DNA of 25,817 bases from an uncultured Megasphaera sp. (lineage in GTDB: Bacteria > Bacillota > Negativicutes > Veillonellales > Megasphaeraceae). The translations under genes and the position numbers were made by a program. Positions 6,827 to 15,647 of the stretch are shown one piece after another (position 1 is the stretch's first letter; every line of letters begins with the position of its first letter). The stretch is taken from positions 1-25,817 of the forward strand of contig URLP01000008.1 in NCBI GenBank assembly GCA_900548635.1, given 5' to 3'. Under the pieces are notes generated by a model. The model was given only the letters and a program-made list of their open reading frames with translations. It ran no database searches and had not been told where the DNA came from.

Positions 6827-6855
6827 ATGATACCGCATGAAAAGGGACTTGTCAA
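6827..6855 (-). promoter_or_regulatory. Promoter of the T-box/transporter transcript
   Basis: On the minus strand, perfect TTGACA (6850-6855), a 17-base spacer and TATCAT (6827-6832). The predicted start near 6819 gives a leader of about 325 bases. Confidence 0.85.
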
Positions 6856-6929
6856 GAAGAAAAACTAAGAAAAATTAAGATAAACGTTTAATTTTTTAAG
6901 GCTAACGTTTTAGTATCGATACGAAAAAG

Positions 6930-6980
6930 AACCTCTCCGTCAGCTTCGCTGACAGCTCCCATTTTCAGGGGAGCCTTTTC
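6930..6980 (+). repeat. Two-hairpin palindromic repeat, copy 2
   Basis: CCGTCAGCTTCGCTGACAG forms one hairpin and GCTCCCATTTTCAGGGGAGC a second. The layout and end sequences match 3237-3287 in the opposite orientation. Its 3' end overlaps the -35 of the ABC-F promoter. The 6856-6929 stretch before it is AT-rich and holds nothing I can name. Confidence 0.65.
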
Positions 6981-7005
6981 ATGTAACGTCTTTTCATGAT
7001 ATAAT
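6976..7005 (+). promoter_or_regulatory. Likely promoter of the ABC-F gene
   Basis: TTTTCA (6976-6981) and a perfect TATAAT (7000-7005) with an 18-base spacer. The -35 matches 4 of 6 bases and belongs to the end of the palindromic repeat. Confidence 0.55.
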
Positions 7006-7051
7006 ATTTATTTATGAAAGCTTTTATTTCTTGCAGGAGGAATTCAGATAG

Positions 7052-8989
7052 ATGGGCAGTATTAAAGTACAGAAATTGAGCAAGTCTTTTGGCGTACATA
7101 TGGTTTTTCATGATGTCAGTTTCGAAATCCGCCGCGGTGAACGGATCGGGCTCATCGGGGCCAACGGGGCCGGGAAGTCGACGCTCCTCAAGTGCCTTAT
7201 GGGGGAAGAGGAGTACGACAACGGGGCCTTCGTCGTTTCGGAAGGTGAATCGATCGGCTATTTGCAGCAGGACATTACCTATGCCGACGATGTGACCCTG
7301 CGCCAGACGATTACCGATGCCTGGAAAGACGTGATGAAGCTGGAAAAGGACCTGAAGGCTGTGGAAAGGGAGATGCAGGCCCATCCGGAGGATACGGCCC
7401 TCATGAACCGCTACGCCCGCATGCAGGAACGCTTTGAATGGCTCGGCGGCTATGAGTACGAATCGATGTCGCGGAAAATCGTCCAAGGCCTCGGTTTTTC
7501 TGAAGCCGACATGGACCGGCCTGTACAGAGCTTTTCCGGCGGCCAGAAGACGCGCATCAATCTGGCCAAAGCCCTCGTGCGTCGCCCGGACTACCTCTTC
7601 CTCGACGAACCGACGAACCATCTCGACATGGACATGCTGGAATGGCTCGAAGGCTATCTGCTTTCCTACGGCGGCGGCATCCTCATCGTTTCCCATGACC
7701 GCTATTTCCTGGACCGCGTGGCTACGGGCATCCTGGAACTGTCCCACGGCAAGGTGACGAAGTATAAGGGCAATTATTCGCGCTACGTCGAACAGCACGC
7801 CATGCAGCAGAAGGCCCTGGAAAAGGCCTACCGCAAGCAGCAGGAACACATCCACGAAACGGAAGAATATATCCGCAAGTACAAGGCCGGCATCAAGGCC
7901 AAGCAGGCCCGGGGCCGCCAGTCCCAGCTGGACCGGCTGGAACGCATCGAATGGCATCCCGATGATGCAGCCCTGCGCTTTAACTTCAAGCCTGCCGAAG
8001 AATGCGGCCAGAAGGTCCTCGTCCTCGACAAGGTCTGCGGCGGCTTTGCGGACCGTCAGCTCTTCGACCATCTCTCGCTCCTGCTGCGGCGCGGCGAAGC
8101 AGCGTCCCTCATCGGTCCGAACGGTACGGGCAAGACGACGCTCATCCGCATGATCATGGGCGAAAAGGAACCGACGTCGGGCCACATCACCTTGGGCAGC
8201 CACGTCCACATCGGTTATTTTGCTCAGGAACACACGGACCTGCACGGGGCCTGGACGGTTCTCGAGGAAATCATGAACGATTTCAGCTACAGCGAAGAAG
8301 AAGCGCGTTCGGCTCTCGGCCATTTCCTCTTCCGCGGCGACGATGTCTTCAAGGTCATCGACAGCCTCAGCGGCGGTGAACAGGCTCGCCTGGCTCTGCT
8401 CAAGCTCTTTTTGCAGGGGCCGAATTTCCTCATCCTCGACGAACCGACGAACCATCTCGATATCCCGACGCGGGAAGTCTTGGAACAGGCTCTTCTCGAC
8501 TTCGGCGGCACGTATCTCGTCGTCTCTCATGACCGCTATTTCCTCGACAAGATTACGCAGCGGACGCTGGTCCTGGAACATAAGCAACTCACGGAATATG
8601 TCGGCAACTACAGCTATTACCGCCAGAAGCTGCGCGAAGCCCAGGAAGCAGCTGAAGCGGCGGCAAAGGAAGAAGAGGCTGCTGCAGCGGCATCTTCGGC
8701 TCCGAAAAAAGAGGCTGACAGCCCTGTGAAGGTCGCCGAAAAGCCTGTCGAAGCTCCTAAGAAGGCCACGGCCCAAACGCCGTCTTACGGACAGGTTGCG
8801 AAAATGGACAAGCTCGAAATGAAGATTGCCGAGCTGGAAGCGACGCTCAAGATGTACGAAGTCCAGATGAACATGCCTCAGAACCAGACCGATGCCGACG
8901 CCATGATGAAACTGACGGCAGAATACGAAGCGGCCCAGGCCAAGCTCGACGACGCTTACGAGAAATGGGAAGCGTTGGCAGATACTTAA
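7052..8989 (+). CDS. ABC-F family ATPase (Uup/YdiF-like)
   Basis: A 645-residue soluble protein with two ATP-binding cassettes and no membrane domain. Cassette 1 has Walker A GANGAGKST (residues 36-44), signature SFSGGQKTR and Walker B YLFLDEPTNHLD. Cassette 2 has GPNGTGKTT, LSGGEQARL and FLILDEPTNHLD. Between them lies a charged linker of the ABC-F type (YRKQQEHIHETEEYIRKYK). The C-terminus has an Ala/Glu/Lys-rich stretch and then a predicted coiled coil (KLEMKIAELEATLKMY). ABC-F proteins bind ribosomes at the E-site and rescue or tune translation; some protect against antibiotics. The C-terminal coiled coil favours a housekeeping Uup/YdiF-like role. AGGAGG lies 11 bases before the ATG, a rather long gap. 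It is a single-gene unit ended by the hairpin at 9029. Confidence 0.9.
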   Translation: MGSIKVQKLSKSFGVHMVFHDVSFEIRRGERIGLIGANGAGKSTLLKCLMGEEEYDNGAFVVSEGESIGYLQQDITYADDVTLRQTITDAWKDVMKLEKDLKAVEREMQAHPEDTALMNRYARMQERFEWLGGYEYESMSRKIVQGLGFSEADMDRPVQSFSGGQKTRINLAKALVRRPDYLFLDEPTNHLDMDMLEWLEGYLLSYGGGILIVSHDRYFLDRVATGILELSHGKVTKYKGNYSRYVEQHAMQQKALEKAYRKQQEHIHETEEYIRKYKAGIKAKQARGRQSQLDRLERIEWHPDDAALRFNFKPAEECGQKVLVLDKVCGGFADRQLFDHLSLLLRRGEAASLIGPNGTGKTTLIRMIMGEKEPTSGHITLGSHVHIGYFAQEHTDLHGAWTVLEEIMNDFSYSEEEARSALGHFLFRGDDVFKVIDSLSGGEQARLALLKLFLQGPNFLILDEPTNHLDIPTREVLEQALLDFGGTYLVVSHDRYFLDKITQRTLVLEHKQLTEYVGNYSYYRQKLREAQEAAEAAAKEEEAAAAASSAPKKEADSPVKVAEKPVEAPKKATAQTPSYGQVAKMDKLEMKIAELEATLKMYEVQMNMPQNQTDADAMMKLTAEYEAAQAKLDDAYEKWEALADT

Positions 8990-9028
8990 ACGTAAAACTT
9001 TATAAAACTATGCCGACAGGTACTTTTT

Positions 9029-9080
9029 AAAGGCCCCTTTTCTTTAGAAAATTTTTAAAATTCTAAGGGAAAGGGGCTTT
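9029..9080 (+). terminator. Terminator of the ABC-F gene
   Basis: AAAGGCCCCTTTTCTTTA pairs with TAAGGGAAAGGGGCTTT (one internal mismatch zone) around an AT-rich loop. The short T-tail doubles as the start of the next promoter's -35. Confidence 0.65.
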
Positions 9081-9105
9081 ACAAGTTTTCTGAACGTGGT
9101 ATACT
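9078..9105 (+). promoter_or_regulatory. Promoter of the D-lactate dehydrogenase gene
   Basis: TTTACA (9078-9083) and TATACT (9100-9105) with a 16-base spacer, about 80 bases before the start codon. The remaining leader contains no recognised element. Confidence 0.6.
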
Positions 9106-9186
9106 ATGCTCAACTCCCACAGGGAGAGTCGTTAACCATAACTTTAAGGAATGCTTAAGTTTGTGATAGAAGGGAAGCGTTTTATT

Positions 9187-10596
9187 ATGGCAGCAAAATT
9201 TAACCCCGTTACGCCGGAATTATTAGCAGAATTACGTCAGGTCGTCGGTGACAAATACGTCAAGACGGACGAAGACTATTTGGAACGATACCAGACCGAT
9301 GAAGAAGGGAACTCCCATTATTTCCATAAACCGGAAGTCGTCGTCTTCCCGGGCTCGACGGAAGAAGTCGCTGCCATCGTCAAGTTGGCCAATAAGTACC
9401 TCGTACCGATTACACCGCGCTCGGCAGGTTCCGGTGTTGCCTGCGGCGCCATTCCTGTCTATCACGGCATGGTCGTCGAATTGGAACGGATGAACAAAAT
9501 CCTGAAATTCGACGCAGACAATATGTACGCTGTCTGCCAGACTGGCGTCATTACGGGCGATCTGCAGCGTGAAGCGGCCAAGCACGGTCTCCTCTACGCC
9601 GGCGACCCGTCCAGTGCGGACAGCAGCATGATCGGCGGCAACGTCGCCAATAACGCTGGCGGCAATAAGGCCGTCAAGTACGGCACGACGCGCCATCAGA
9701 TTTACAGCCTGAAAGTCGTCACGCCGACTGGGGACATCCTCGATGCCGGCGCCCGCCTTAAGAAGAGCTCTACCGGCCTCTGCCTGGAACAGCTCTTTGC
9801 TGGTTCTGAAGGGACCCTGGGCATCATCACGGAAGTCACGGTCAAGCTCCGCCCCATGCCGCCGTACGCCTTCAATATGGTCTGCGTCTTCAAGACCGAC
9901 GAAGAAGCCTTTGCTCTGCCGAATAAGATCCTCAAAGCCGGCATCGACCCGACGAGCATCGAATTCATGGACAATGAAGCCCTGCGCATGACCTGCAAGT
10001 TCCTGGACATGAAGATGCCCCACGTCGATGAAGGCTGCGACTATGTCATCGTCACGGTCGAATCGTTCAGTGAAGACGACTCGGACCGCAAGATGGAACA
10101 GCTCTGCGATTTGGCCGAAAGCAACGGTTCCATCGATGAATTCGAAGCCGATAAGCGCATCTGGACGCTGCGCAAGCAGTTCGCCGAAGCGGCCCGCGAC
10201 GTCGATAAGATGTTCCAGACCGAAGACTTCGTCGTACCGCTCGACAAGATCCCGGACATCACCAAGCAGATCCCGGAACTGCGTGAAAAATACGACCTCT
10301 ACTGCGTCACTGTTGCCCACATCGGCGACGGCAATATCCACGTCCTGCCCTTGAACGCCAAAGGCCTCTCGCCGGAAGAATGGTTTCAGAAGATCAAGGC
10401 CTTCCACCGCGACCTCTTCCCGCGCGTCTATGCCCTGGGCGGCAAGATGTCCGGCGAACACGGCATTGGCTACAAGAAATTAGAAGAATTTGCACTTTGC
10501 ACGCCGCAGGCGGAACTTAACGTCATTAAAGCCATCAAGAAGGCATTGGACCCGAATAACATCATGAATCCCGGTAAATTGGTTGAAATCGACTGA
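9187..10596 (+). CDS. FAD-linked D-lactate / glycolate-type dehydrogenase
   Basis: A 469-residue protein of the GlcD/LctD/Dld2 type. The N-terminal FAD-binding half has VVVFPGSTEEVAAIVKLA, PRSAGSGVACG and the pyrophosphate-binding run DPSSADSSMIGGNVANNAGG. The C-terminal oxidase half has SNGSIDEFEADKRIW, HIGDGNIHVLP (His378, His385) and SGEHGIG (Glu424, His425), residues known in the family to hold the substrate and, in some members, a zinc ion. The reaction is oxidation of a D-2-hydroxy acid, most likely D-lactate, to pyruvate with electrons passed to an acceptor such as an electron-transfer flavoprotein. No etf genes are adjacent. I use ATG 9187 with AAGGGAA about 10 bases upstream. ATG 9151 is in frame but lacks a properly spaced ribosome site. 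It is monocistronic between terminators. Confidence 0.85.
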   Translation: MAAKFNPVTPELLAELRQVVGDKYVKTDEDYLERYQTDEEGNSHYFHKPEVVVFPGSTEEVAAIVKLANKYLVPITPRSAGSGVACGAIPVYHGMVVELERMNKILKFDADNMYAVCQTGVITGDLQREAAKHGLLYAGDPSSADSSMIGGNVANNAGGNKAVKYGTTRHQIYSLKVVTPTGDILDAGARLKKSSTGLCLEQLFAGSEGTLGIITEVTVKLRPMPPYAFNMVCVFKTDEEAFALPNKILKAGIDPTSIEFMDNEALRMTCKFLDMKMPHVDEGCDYVIVTVESFSEDDSDRKMEQLCDLAESNGSIDEFEADKRIWTLRKQFAEAARDVDKMFQTEDFVVPLDKIPDITKQIPELREKYDLYCVTVAHIGDGNIHVLPLNAKGLSPEEWFQKIKAFHRDLFPRVYALGGKMSGEHGIGYKKLEEFALCTPQAELNVIKAIKKALDPNNIMNPGKLVEID

Positions 10597-10634
10597 GTCA
10601 TAGTTAATCATTTCATAGAAGGGAATACAAATTG

Positions 10635-10685
10635 CAAAGACGGCAACGATTATATTTCTAATAATTATTGCCGTCTTTGTATATA
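10635..10685 (+). terminator. Terminator of the D-lactate dehydrogenase gene
   Basis: CAAAGACGGCAA and TTGCCGTCTTTG form a perfect 12-bp stem with an AT-rich loop, followed by an AT-rich tail (TATATATTT) rather than a pure T-run. Confidence 0.75.
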
Positions 10686-10723
10686 TTTACTATAATATAA
10701 TAAAGGGAAATTATTTATGTACT

Positions 10724-10747
10724 TATTATAATTCCTATTATAATTCC
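10724..10747 (+). repeat. Tandem 12-base repeat before the XRE gene
   Basis: TATTATAATTCC is repeated exactly twice head to tail. Each copy contains a TATAAT -10 sequence (10727-10732 and 10739-10744). It lies 25 bases before the start of the XRE regulator, a typical place for an autoregulatory operator. Confidence 0.7.
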
Positions 10748-10772
10748 TATCTCTATGAAAACAGGTGATGAC

Positions 10773-11012
10773 ATGAAATACTACAGCCGTTTAAAGACGC
10801 TTCGATTGGAAGCAAGGCTCTCTCAGGCCGATGTGGCCAAGGTTTTGAAGTGTTCACAAGTGGGATACGGCATGTATGAGTTAGGGAAGCGGAAAATTCC
10901 TGTCGAAAAATTGATCCAGCTGGCAAAGCTGTACCATACGTCTCTCGATTACATTGCCGGTCTGACTGATGACAGGGAGCCCCGCCCCCAGCATCATGAA
11001 GAAGACACCTGA
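10773..11012 (+). CDS. Small XRE-family DNA-binding regulator
   Basis: A 79-residue protein that is almost entirely a Cro/CI-type helix-turn-helix: RLKTLRLEARLSQADVAKVL, recognition helix CSQVGYGMYELGKRKIP, then KLIQLAKLYHTSLDYIAGLTD. Proteins of this size bind operator DNA as dimers and often repress their own gene. The targets are unknown; the exact 12-base tandem repeat just upstream is a candidate site. I choose ATG 10773 because AGGTGA precedes it by 4 bases. ATG 10755, six codons upstream, is in frame but has no ribosome site. It stands alone, with no toxin, phage or restriction gene beside it, so a specific toxin-antitoxin role is not supported. Confidence 0.85.
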   Translation: MKYYSRLKTLRLEARLSQADVAKVLKCSQVGYGMYELGKRKIPVEKLIQLAKLYHTSLDYIAGLTDDREPRPQHHEEDT

Positions 11013-11030
11013 TTTGTAAATCCGTGGGTC

Positions 11031-11044
11031 GTTTGCCGTTTGCC
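11031..11044. repeat. Two 7-base units (GTTTGCC)
   Basis: GTTTGCC repeats twice in tandem directly after the XRE gene. Another short-period tract follows at 11128. Confidence 0.6.
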
Positions 11045-11057
11045 GTGGAACGTGTAG

Positions 11058-11076
11058 GGCTCGCATGTGGCGAGCC
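11058..11076. repeat. Inverted repeat GGCTCGC/GCGAGCC
   Basis: A perfect 7-bp stem with a 5-base loop, without a T-run. The flanking GTGTAGGG also occurs at 23731 beside another 7-base tract, so it may belong to the same dispersed intergenic element. Confidence 0.45.
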
Positions 11077-11127
11077 TGCGCGAATTCTGTGCAGAACCGA
11101 CTCTGCAGATGTGATGCGTTTCGACCA

Positions 11128-11155
11128 ACGATGAACGACAAACGAACAACGAAAA
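11128..11155. repeat. Four 7-base units (ACGANNA) abutting a terminator
   Basis: ACGATGA, ACGACAA, ACGAACA and ACGAAAA are in strict 7-base phase. The last one merges into the A-run of the terminator hairpin. Confidence 0.8.
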
Positions 11156-11184
11156 AAGCTGCCGCAAATGCGACAGCTTTTTTT
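11152..11184. terminator. Bidirectional terminator between xre and ychF
   Basis: AAAAAAGCTGCCGC, a short loop and GCGACAGCTTTTTTT. The stem is the same as at 153-187 apart from the loop. It ends the XRE transcript on the plus strand and the dapL-ychF operon on the minus strand; the ychF stop codon touches it. Confidence 0.85.
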
Positions 11185-11185
11185 A

Positions 11186-12292
11186 TCAGACGTTAAACCG
11201 GAAGTAGGTTACATCGCCGTCCTGCATGATGTAATCTTTGCCTTCCAGGCGGACGAGACCTTTTTCTTTGGCAGCTTGTTCACTGCCGCAGGCGATGAGG
11301 TCATCGTAGGAGACGATTTCGGCGCGGATGAAGCCGCGTTCGATATCCGTGTGGATTTTGCCGGCTGCTTTCTGGGCTTTTGTGCCTTTGACGATGGTCC
11401 AGGCGCGGACTTCGTCGGCACCGGCTGTGAAGAAGTTGATCAGGCCGAGGAGGGAATAGCTGGCTTTGATCAGCTTATCCAGGCCCGATTCGGGAAGACC
11501 GAGTTCTTCAAGGAAAGCCGCTGCTTCGTCGTCCGGCAGTTCGGCGATTTCCGCTTCGATCTTGGCGGAAACGGCGACGACCTGGGCGCCTTCATTGGCA
11601 GCGTATTCTTCGACGCGCTTGACGTTCGGGTTGGAATCGGGATCGCCCGCTTCATCTTCAGCGACGTTGGCGATGTAGATGATCGGCTTCAGCGTCAGGA
11701 GATTGAGGTCTTTGACCTGGGGCAGGTCGTCTTTCGTGAGGCCTGCTTTGCGGGCCGGTTCGCCATTTTCGAGGCAGGCCAGGACTTTCTTCAGGACTGC
11801 GTATTCGACTTTGGCATCTTTATCGCCGCACTGGGCGACTTTGGCAATGCGGTCGACGCGTTTCTGAACCGATTCGAGGTCGGCCAGGCAGAGTTCCGTG
11901 TTGATCGTTTCGATGTCGCGGATCGGGTCGATGGAGCCGTCGACGTGAGTGATGTTCGAATCTTCGAAGCAGCGGACGACTTCTGCGATAGCGTCGGTTT
12001 CGCGGATGTGGCTGAGGAATTTGTTGCCCAGGCCTTCACCCTTGGAGGCACCGGCGACGAGGCCGGCGATATCGACGAAGCGCGTGACAGCAGGGATTGT
12101 TTTTTTCGGTTTGTACATGTCGGTCAGGACCTGGAGACGCTGATCCGGGACTTCTACGACACCGACATTCGGTTCAATCGTGCAGAAGGGATAGTTTGCC
12201 GCTTCTGCGCCGGCCTTGGTAATCGCGTTGAACAGCGTGCTTTTACCGACATTCGGCAGACCGACGATGCCTACTTCCAAATTGGTACTCAA
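11186..12292 (-). CDS. ychF: Obg-like ATPase YchF
   Basis: A 368-residue protein of the usual YchF length. It has P-loop GLPNVGKST near the N-terminus, switch II DIAGLV followed by GASKGEGLGNKFL, a coiled-coil insert, and a C-terminal TGS domain ending MQDGDVTYFRFNV. YchF/OLA1 proteins hydrolyse ATP rather than GTP, bind ribosomes and modulate translation and stress responses. The start is a TTG at 12290-12292: AAAGGTGG sits 8 bases upstream and no in-frame ATG or GTG can replace it without losing the conserved N-terminus. It follows dapL by 15 bases on the same strand, so the two are probably cotranscribed; no functional link between them is known. Confidence 0.95.
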   Translation of the reverse strand: MSTNLEVGIVGLPNVGKSTLFNAITKAGAEAANYPFCTIEPNVGVVEVPDQRLQVLTDMYKPKKTIPAVTRFVDIAGLVAGASKGEGLGNKFLSHIRETDAIAEVVRCFEDSNITHVDGSIDPIRDIETINTELCLADLESVQKRVDRIAKVAQCGDKDAKVEYAVLKKVLACLENGEPARKAGLTKDDLPQVKDLNLLTLKPIIYIANVAEDEAGDPDSNPNVKRVEEYAANEGAQVVAVSAKIEAEIAELPDDEAAAFLEELGLPESGLDKLIKASYSLLGLINFFTAGADEVRAWTIVKGTKAQKAAGKIHTDIERGFIRAEIVSYDDLIACGSEQAAKEKGLVRLEGKDYIMQDGDVTYFRFNV

Positions 12293-12307
12293 TGGTTAAA
12301 CCACCTT

Positions 12308-13549
12308 TTATTTTAATAATTTTAAATCAGCAATGCGTTTGACGGCTTCAATCGTGTTTTCTTTCGTGCCGAAAGCCGTCAGGCGGAGATAGCCTTCGCC
12401 GTGGGGGCCGAAGCCGGAACCCGGTGTCGTGACGACATTGGCTTTGTCGAGGAGAAGGTCAAAGAAATCCCAGCTCTTCATGCCATTCGGCGTCTGGACC
12501 CAGGCATAAGGCGAGTTGGTCGCACCGTAGACGGTATAGCCGGCTTCGGTCAGGCCGTCGCGGATGATGTGGGCGTTGTTCATATAGTATTCGACGTCAG
12601 CCAGGCACTGTTTCTGGCCTTCCGGGCTGTAGTAGGCTTCAGCAGCGCGCTGGACGATGTACGGCGTGCCGTTGAAGAACGTGCACTGACGGCGGAACCA
12701 GAGCGGGTTGAGTTCGACAGCCGTGCCGTCGTGCTTGTAAGCGACGCAGGCATGGGGGACGACGACGTACGAGCAGCGGACGCCCGTGAAGCCGGCGCAT
12801 TTCGAATAGGAGCGCAGTTCGATGGCGACTTCTTTGGCGCCTTCGATTTCGAAGATGCTGTGAGGTACACCCGGTTCGGTGATGTACGTTTCATAAGCCG
12901 AATCATAGATGATGATGAAGTGGTTTTCTTTAGCCGCTTTGACCCAGTTCGTCAGTTCTTCGCGGCTCATGGCCGTACCGGTCGGGTTGGACGGGTTGCA
13001 GAGATAGACGAGGTCGACTTTTTCTTTCGGCGGTTCGGCTTTGAAGCCGTTTTCCGGCGTGCAGGGCAGGTAGGTGACGCCGTTGTAGATGCCTTTTTCA
13101 GCATCCCAGTCGCCCGTGTGGCCGAACATGACGTTCGAGTCGAGGTAGACCGGGTAGACCGGATCGGCGACAGCGAATTTGAGATCGCTGCCGAAGATTT
13201 CCTGGATGCAGGCGACGTCAGTCTTAGCGCCGTCGCCGACGAAGACTTCATCTAATTCGAGGTCGATGCCGTGTTTCTTGTAGTCACCGTCGATGATGGC
13301 CTGGCGCAGGAAATCGTAGCCCTGTTCCGGACCGTAGCCGCGGAAGGTTTCTGCTTTGCCCATTTCGTCGACGGCTTTATGCATGGCGTCGATGATGGCC
13401 GGGGCGAGGGGACGCGTGACGTCGCCGATGCCGAGGCGGATGATATTGGCATCCGGGTGTGCTTTGGAGTAAGCGTCAACTTTCTTGGCAATCGTTGCAA
13501 AGAGATAGTTGCCCGGGAGTTTTAAGTAGTTTTCATTTACATGAGCCAT
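12308..13549 (-). CDS. dapL: LL-diaminopimelate aminotransferase DapL
   Basis: A 413-residue fold-type I PLP enzyme. It opens with NENYLKLPGNYLFATIAKKV and RLGIGDVTRPL, and has GYGPEQGYDFLR, the cofactor motifs CNPSNPTGTAMS and DSAYE, and SYSKCAGFTG with the PLP lysine at residue 250, the pattern of DapL. The enzyme converts tetrahydrodipicolinate to LL-2,6-diaminopimelate with glutamate as amino donor in a single step, bypassing the acetyl or succinyl branches, and supplies meso-diaminopimelate for cell wall and lysine. AAGGAGG is placed 8 bases before the ATG. It is the first gene of a two-gene unit with ychF. Its promoter is uncertain: a TATAAT on the minus strand (13611-13616) has no matching -35. 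Confidence 0.95.
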   Translation of the reverse strand: MAHVNENYLKLPGNYLFATIAKKVDAYSKAHPDANIIRLGIGDVTRPLAPAIIDAMHKAVDEMGKAETFRGYGPEQGYDFLRQAIIDGDYKKHGIDLELDEVFVGDGAKTDVACIQEIFGSDLKFAVADPVYPVYLDSNVMFGHTGDWDAEKGIYNGVTYLPCTPENGFKAEPPKEKVDLVYLCNPSNPTGTAMSREELTNWVKAAKENHFIIIYDSAYETYITEPGVPHSIFEIEGAKEVAIELRSYSKCAGFTGVRCSYVVVPHACVAYKHDGTAVELNPLWFRRQCTFFNGTPYIVQRAAEAYYSPEGQKQCLADVEYYMNNAHIIRDGLTEAGYTVYGATNSPYAWVQTPNGMKSWDFFDLLLDKANVVTTPGSGFGPHGEGYLRLTAFGTKENTIEAVKRIADLKLLK

Positions 13550-13617
13550 AAATGGACCCTCCTTATATTACATTACTGTAAGAATCTGTTGACATCCTTT
13601 ATTTTACTACATTATAG

Positions 13618-13640
13618 GGCCCTTGGAAAGACAAAGGGCC
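13618..13640. repeat. Inverted repeat between dapL and flavodoxin
   Basis: GGCCCTT and AAGGGCC are separated by 9 bases. They lie just upstream of the minus-strand TATAAT and could be an operator or leader hairpin for either divergent gene. There is no further evidence. Confidence 0.35.
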
Positions 13641-13686
13641 TCAGGGAGACATGAGAAAATAAAATCGCTTTCATTCATGATAGTGA

Positions 13687-13715
13687 TTGAAGGGCTGTTG
13701 TTTTTGCCGTATAAT
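13687..13715 (+). promoter_or_regulatory. Promoter of the second flavodoxin gene
   Basis: TTGAAG (13687-13692), a 17-base spacer and a perfect TATAAT (13710-13715), about 50 bases before the start codon. Confidence 0.7.
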
Positions 13716-13766
13716 GGAAACTGTATCGAGAAATTAGAAGTCAAACAAATCGGGGAGGATTGGCTT

Positions 13767-14300
13767 ATGGATCAGCAAAATAAAAAATGCCTTATCGCTT
13801 ATTTTTCACATGCCGGCATGAACTATGCCAGCGGTAAAATCGTCGATCTGCCTGTGGGCAATACCCAGCGGGCGGCGGAAATGATCTGCCGCTTTACCGG
13901 CGGTGACCTCTTCCATATCCGTACGGCAGCCGTATATCCGTATGACTATCAGGAAGTCGTGAAGATTGCCAAAAAAGAAAAGGCCGACAACGCCCGTCCG
14001 GCTTTGGAAAAAGATATTGCTAATTTGGACGATTATGACGTCATCTTCCTGGGCTATCCCAACTGGTGCGGCACGATGCCCATGGTCCTCTGGACCTTCC
14101 TGGAAAATCACGATTTTTCGGGCAAGACCATTTATCCCTTCTGCACTCATGAAGGCAGCGGCGTCGGCCATAGTCTGGAAGACATCCACGCCCTCTGCCC
14201 GCAGGTCAAACTCGGCAAGAGCCTGGCCCTCCTGGGTACGACCATCGAAGATGCCGAAGACGACATCCGCCGCTGGATACGGGATGTTGCTGATGCCTGA
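13767..14300 (+). CDS. Flavodoxin-like protein
   Basis: A 177-residue protein. It opens CLIAYFSHAGMNYASG, then has NTQRAAEMICRFTGGDLFHI, DYDVIFLGYPNWCGTMPMVLWTFLE, and KTIYPFCTHEGSGVGHSLEDI. These match flavodoxin-fold proteins of the type annotated as flavodoxin/FMN reductases in Firmicutes: the first loop and the YPNWCG loop hold FMN. It probably transfers electrons or reduces small substrates in the cytosol; the partner is unknown. The ATG at 13767 is preceded by GGGGAGG at 8 bases. The frame is open further upstream to 13623, but that stretch contains the promoter and is rejected. It is a single-gene unit ended by the palindromic terminator at 14332. Confidence 0.8.
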   Translation: MDQQNKKCLIAYFSHAGMNYASGKIVDLPVGNTQRAAEMICRFTGGDLFHIRTAAVYPYDYQEVVKIAKKEKADNARPALEKDIANLDDYDVIFLGYPNWCGTMPMVLWTFLENHDFSGKTIYPFCTHEGSGVGHSLEDIHALCPQVKLGKSLALLGTTIEDAEDDIRRWIRDVADA

Positions 14301-14331
14301 CGGCATCTGTTGTTTGTCGTTCATCGACGCG

Positions 14332-14362
14332 AAACGGGCTCGCTAGCGAGCCCGTTTTTTTT
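14332..14362 (+). terminator. Terminator of the second flavodoxin gene
   Basis: ACGGGCTCGC-TAGCGAGCCCGT is a perfect 22-base palindrome followed by eight Ts (the final stem T included). A 7-base tract starts at the next base. Confidence 0.9.
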
Positions 14363-14390
14363 ACGACGAACGATGAACGACGAACGATTT
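14363..14390. repeat. Four 7-base units (ACGANGA)
   Basis: ACGACGA, ACGATGA, ACGACGA and ACGATTT in strict 7-base phase, starting exactly where the T-run of the preceding terminator ends. The rest of the gap to 14429 holds nothing recognisable. Confidence 0.8.
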
Positions 14391-14429
14391 TCACGACCTA
14401 CGGTCAACGCCCCACGGCGCAGCAGGCAC

Positions 14430-15636
<1,207 letters not shown>

Positions 15637-15647
<11 letters not shown>

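Noticed and set aside
6965..8776. Open frame of about 600 codons antisense to the ABC-F gene
   Set aside because: It mirrors the ABC-F codons, lacks any recognisable domain and a placed ribosome site, and its composition (Phe/Asp/Arg-rich) is that expected from antisense reading of GC-rich codons.
9232..10461. Open frame of about 400 codons antisense to the D-lactate dehydrogenase
   Set aside because: Complementary shadow with no domain, promoter or ribosome site.
11168..12316. Open frame antisense to ychF with a start right after the terminator
   Set aside because: The start codon region is inside the XRE/ychF terminator area and the protein is Asp/Phe/Gly-rich antisense sequence; ychF is complete on the other strand.
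13623..13766. 48-codon upstream extension of the second flavodoxin
   Set aside because: It covers a TTGAAG-17-TATAAT promoter, and the flavodoxin fold begins just after ATG 13767.
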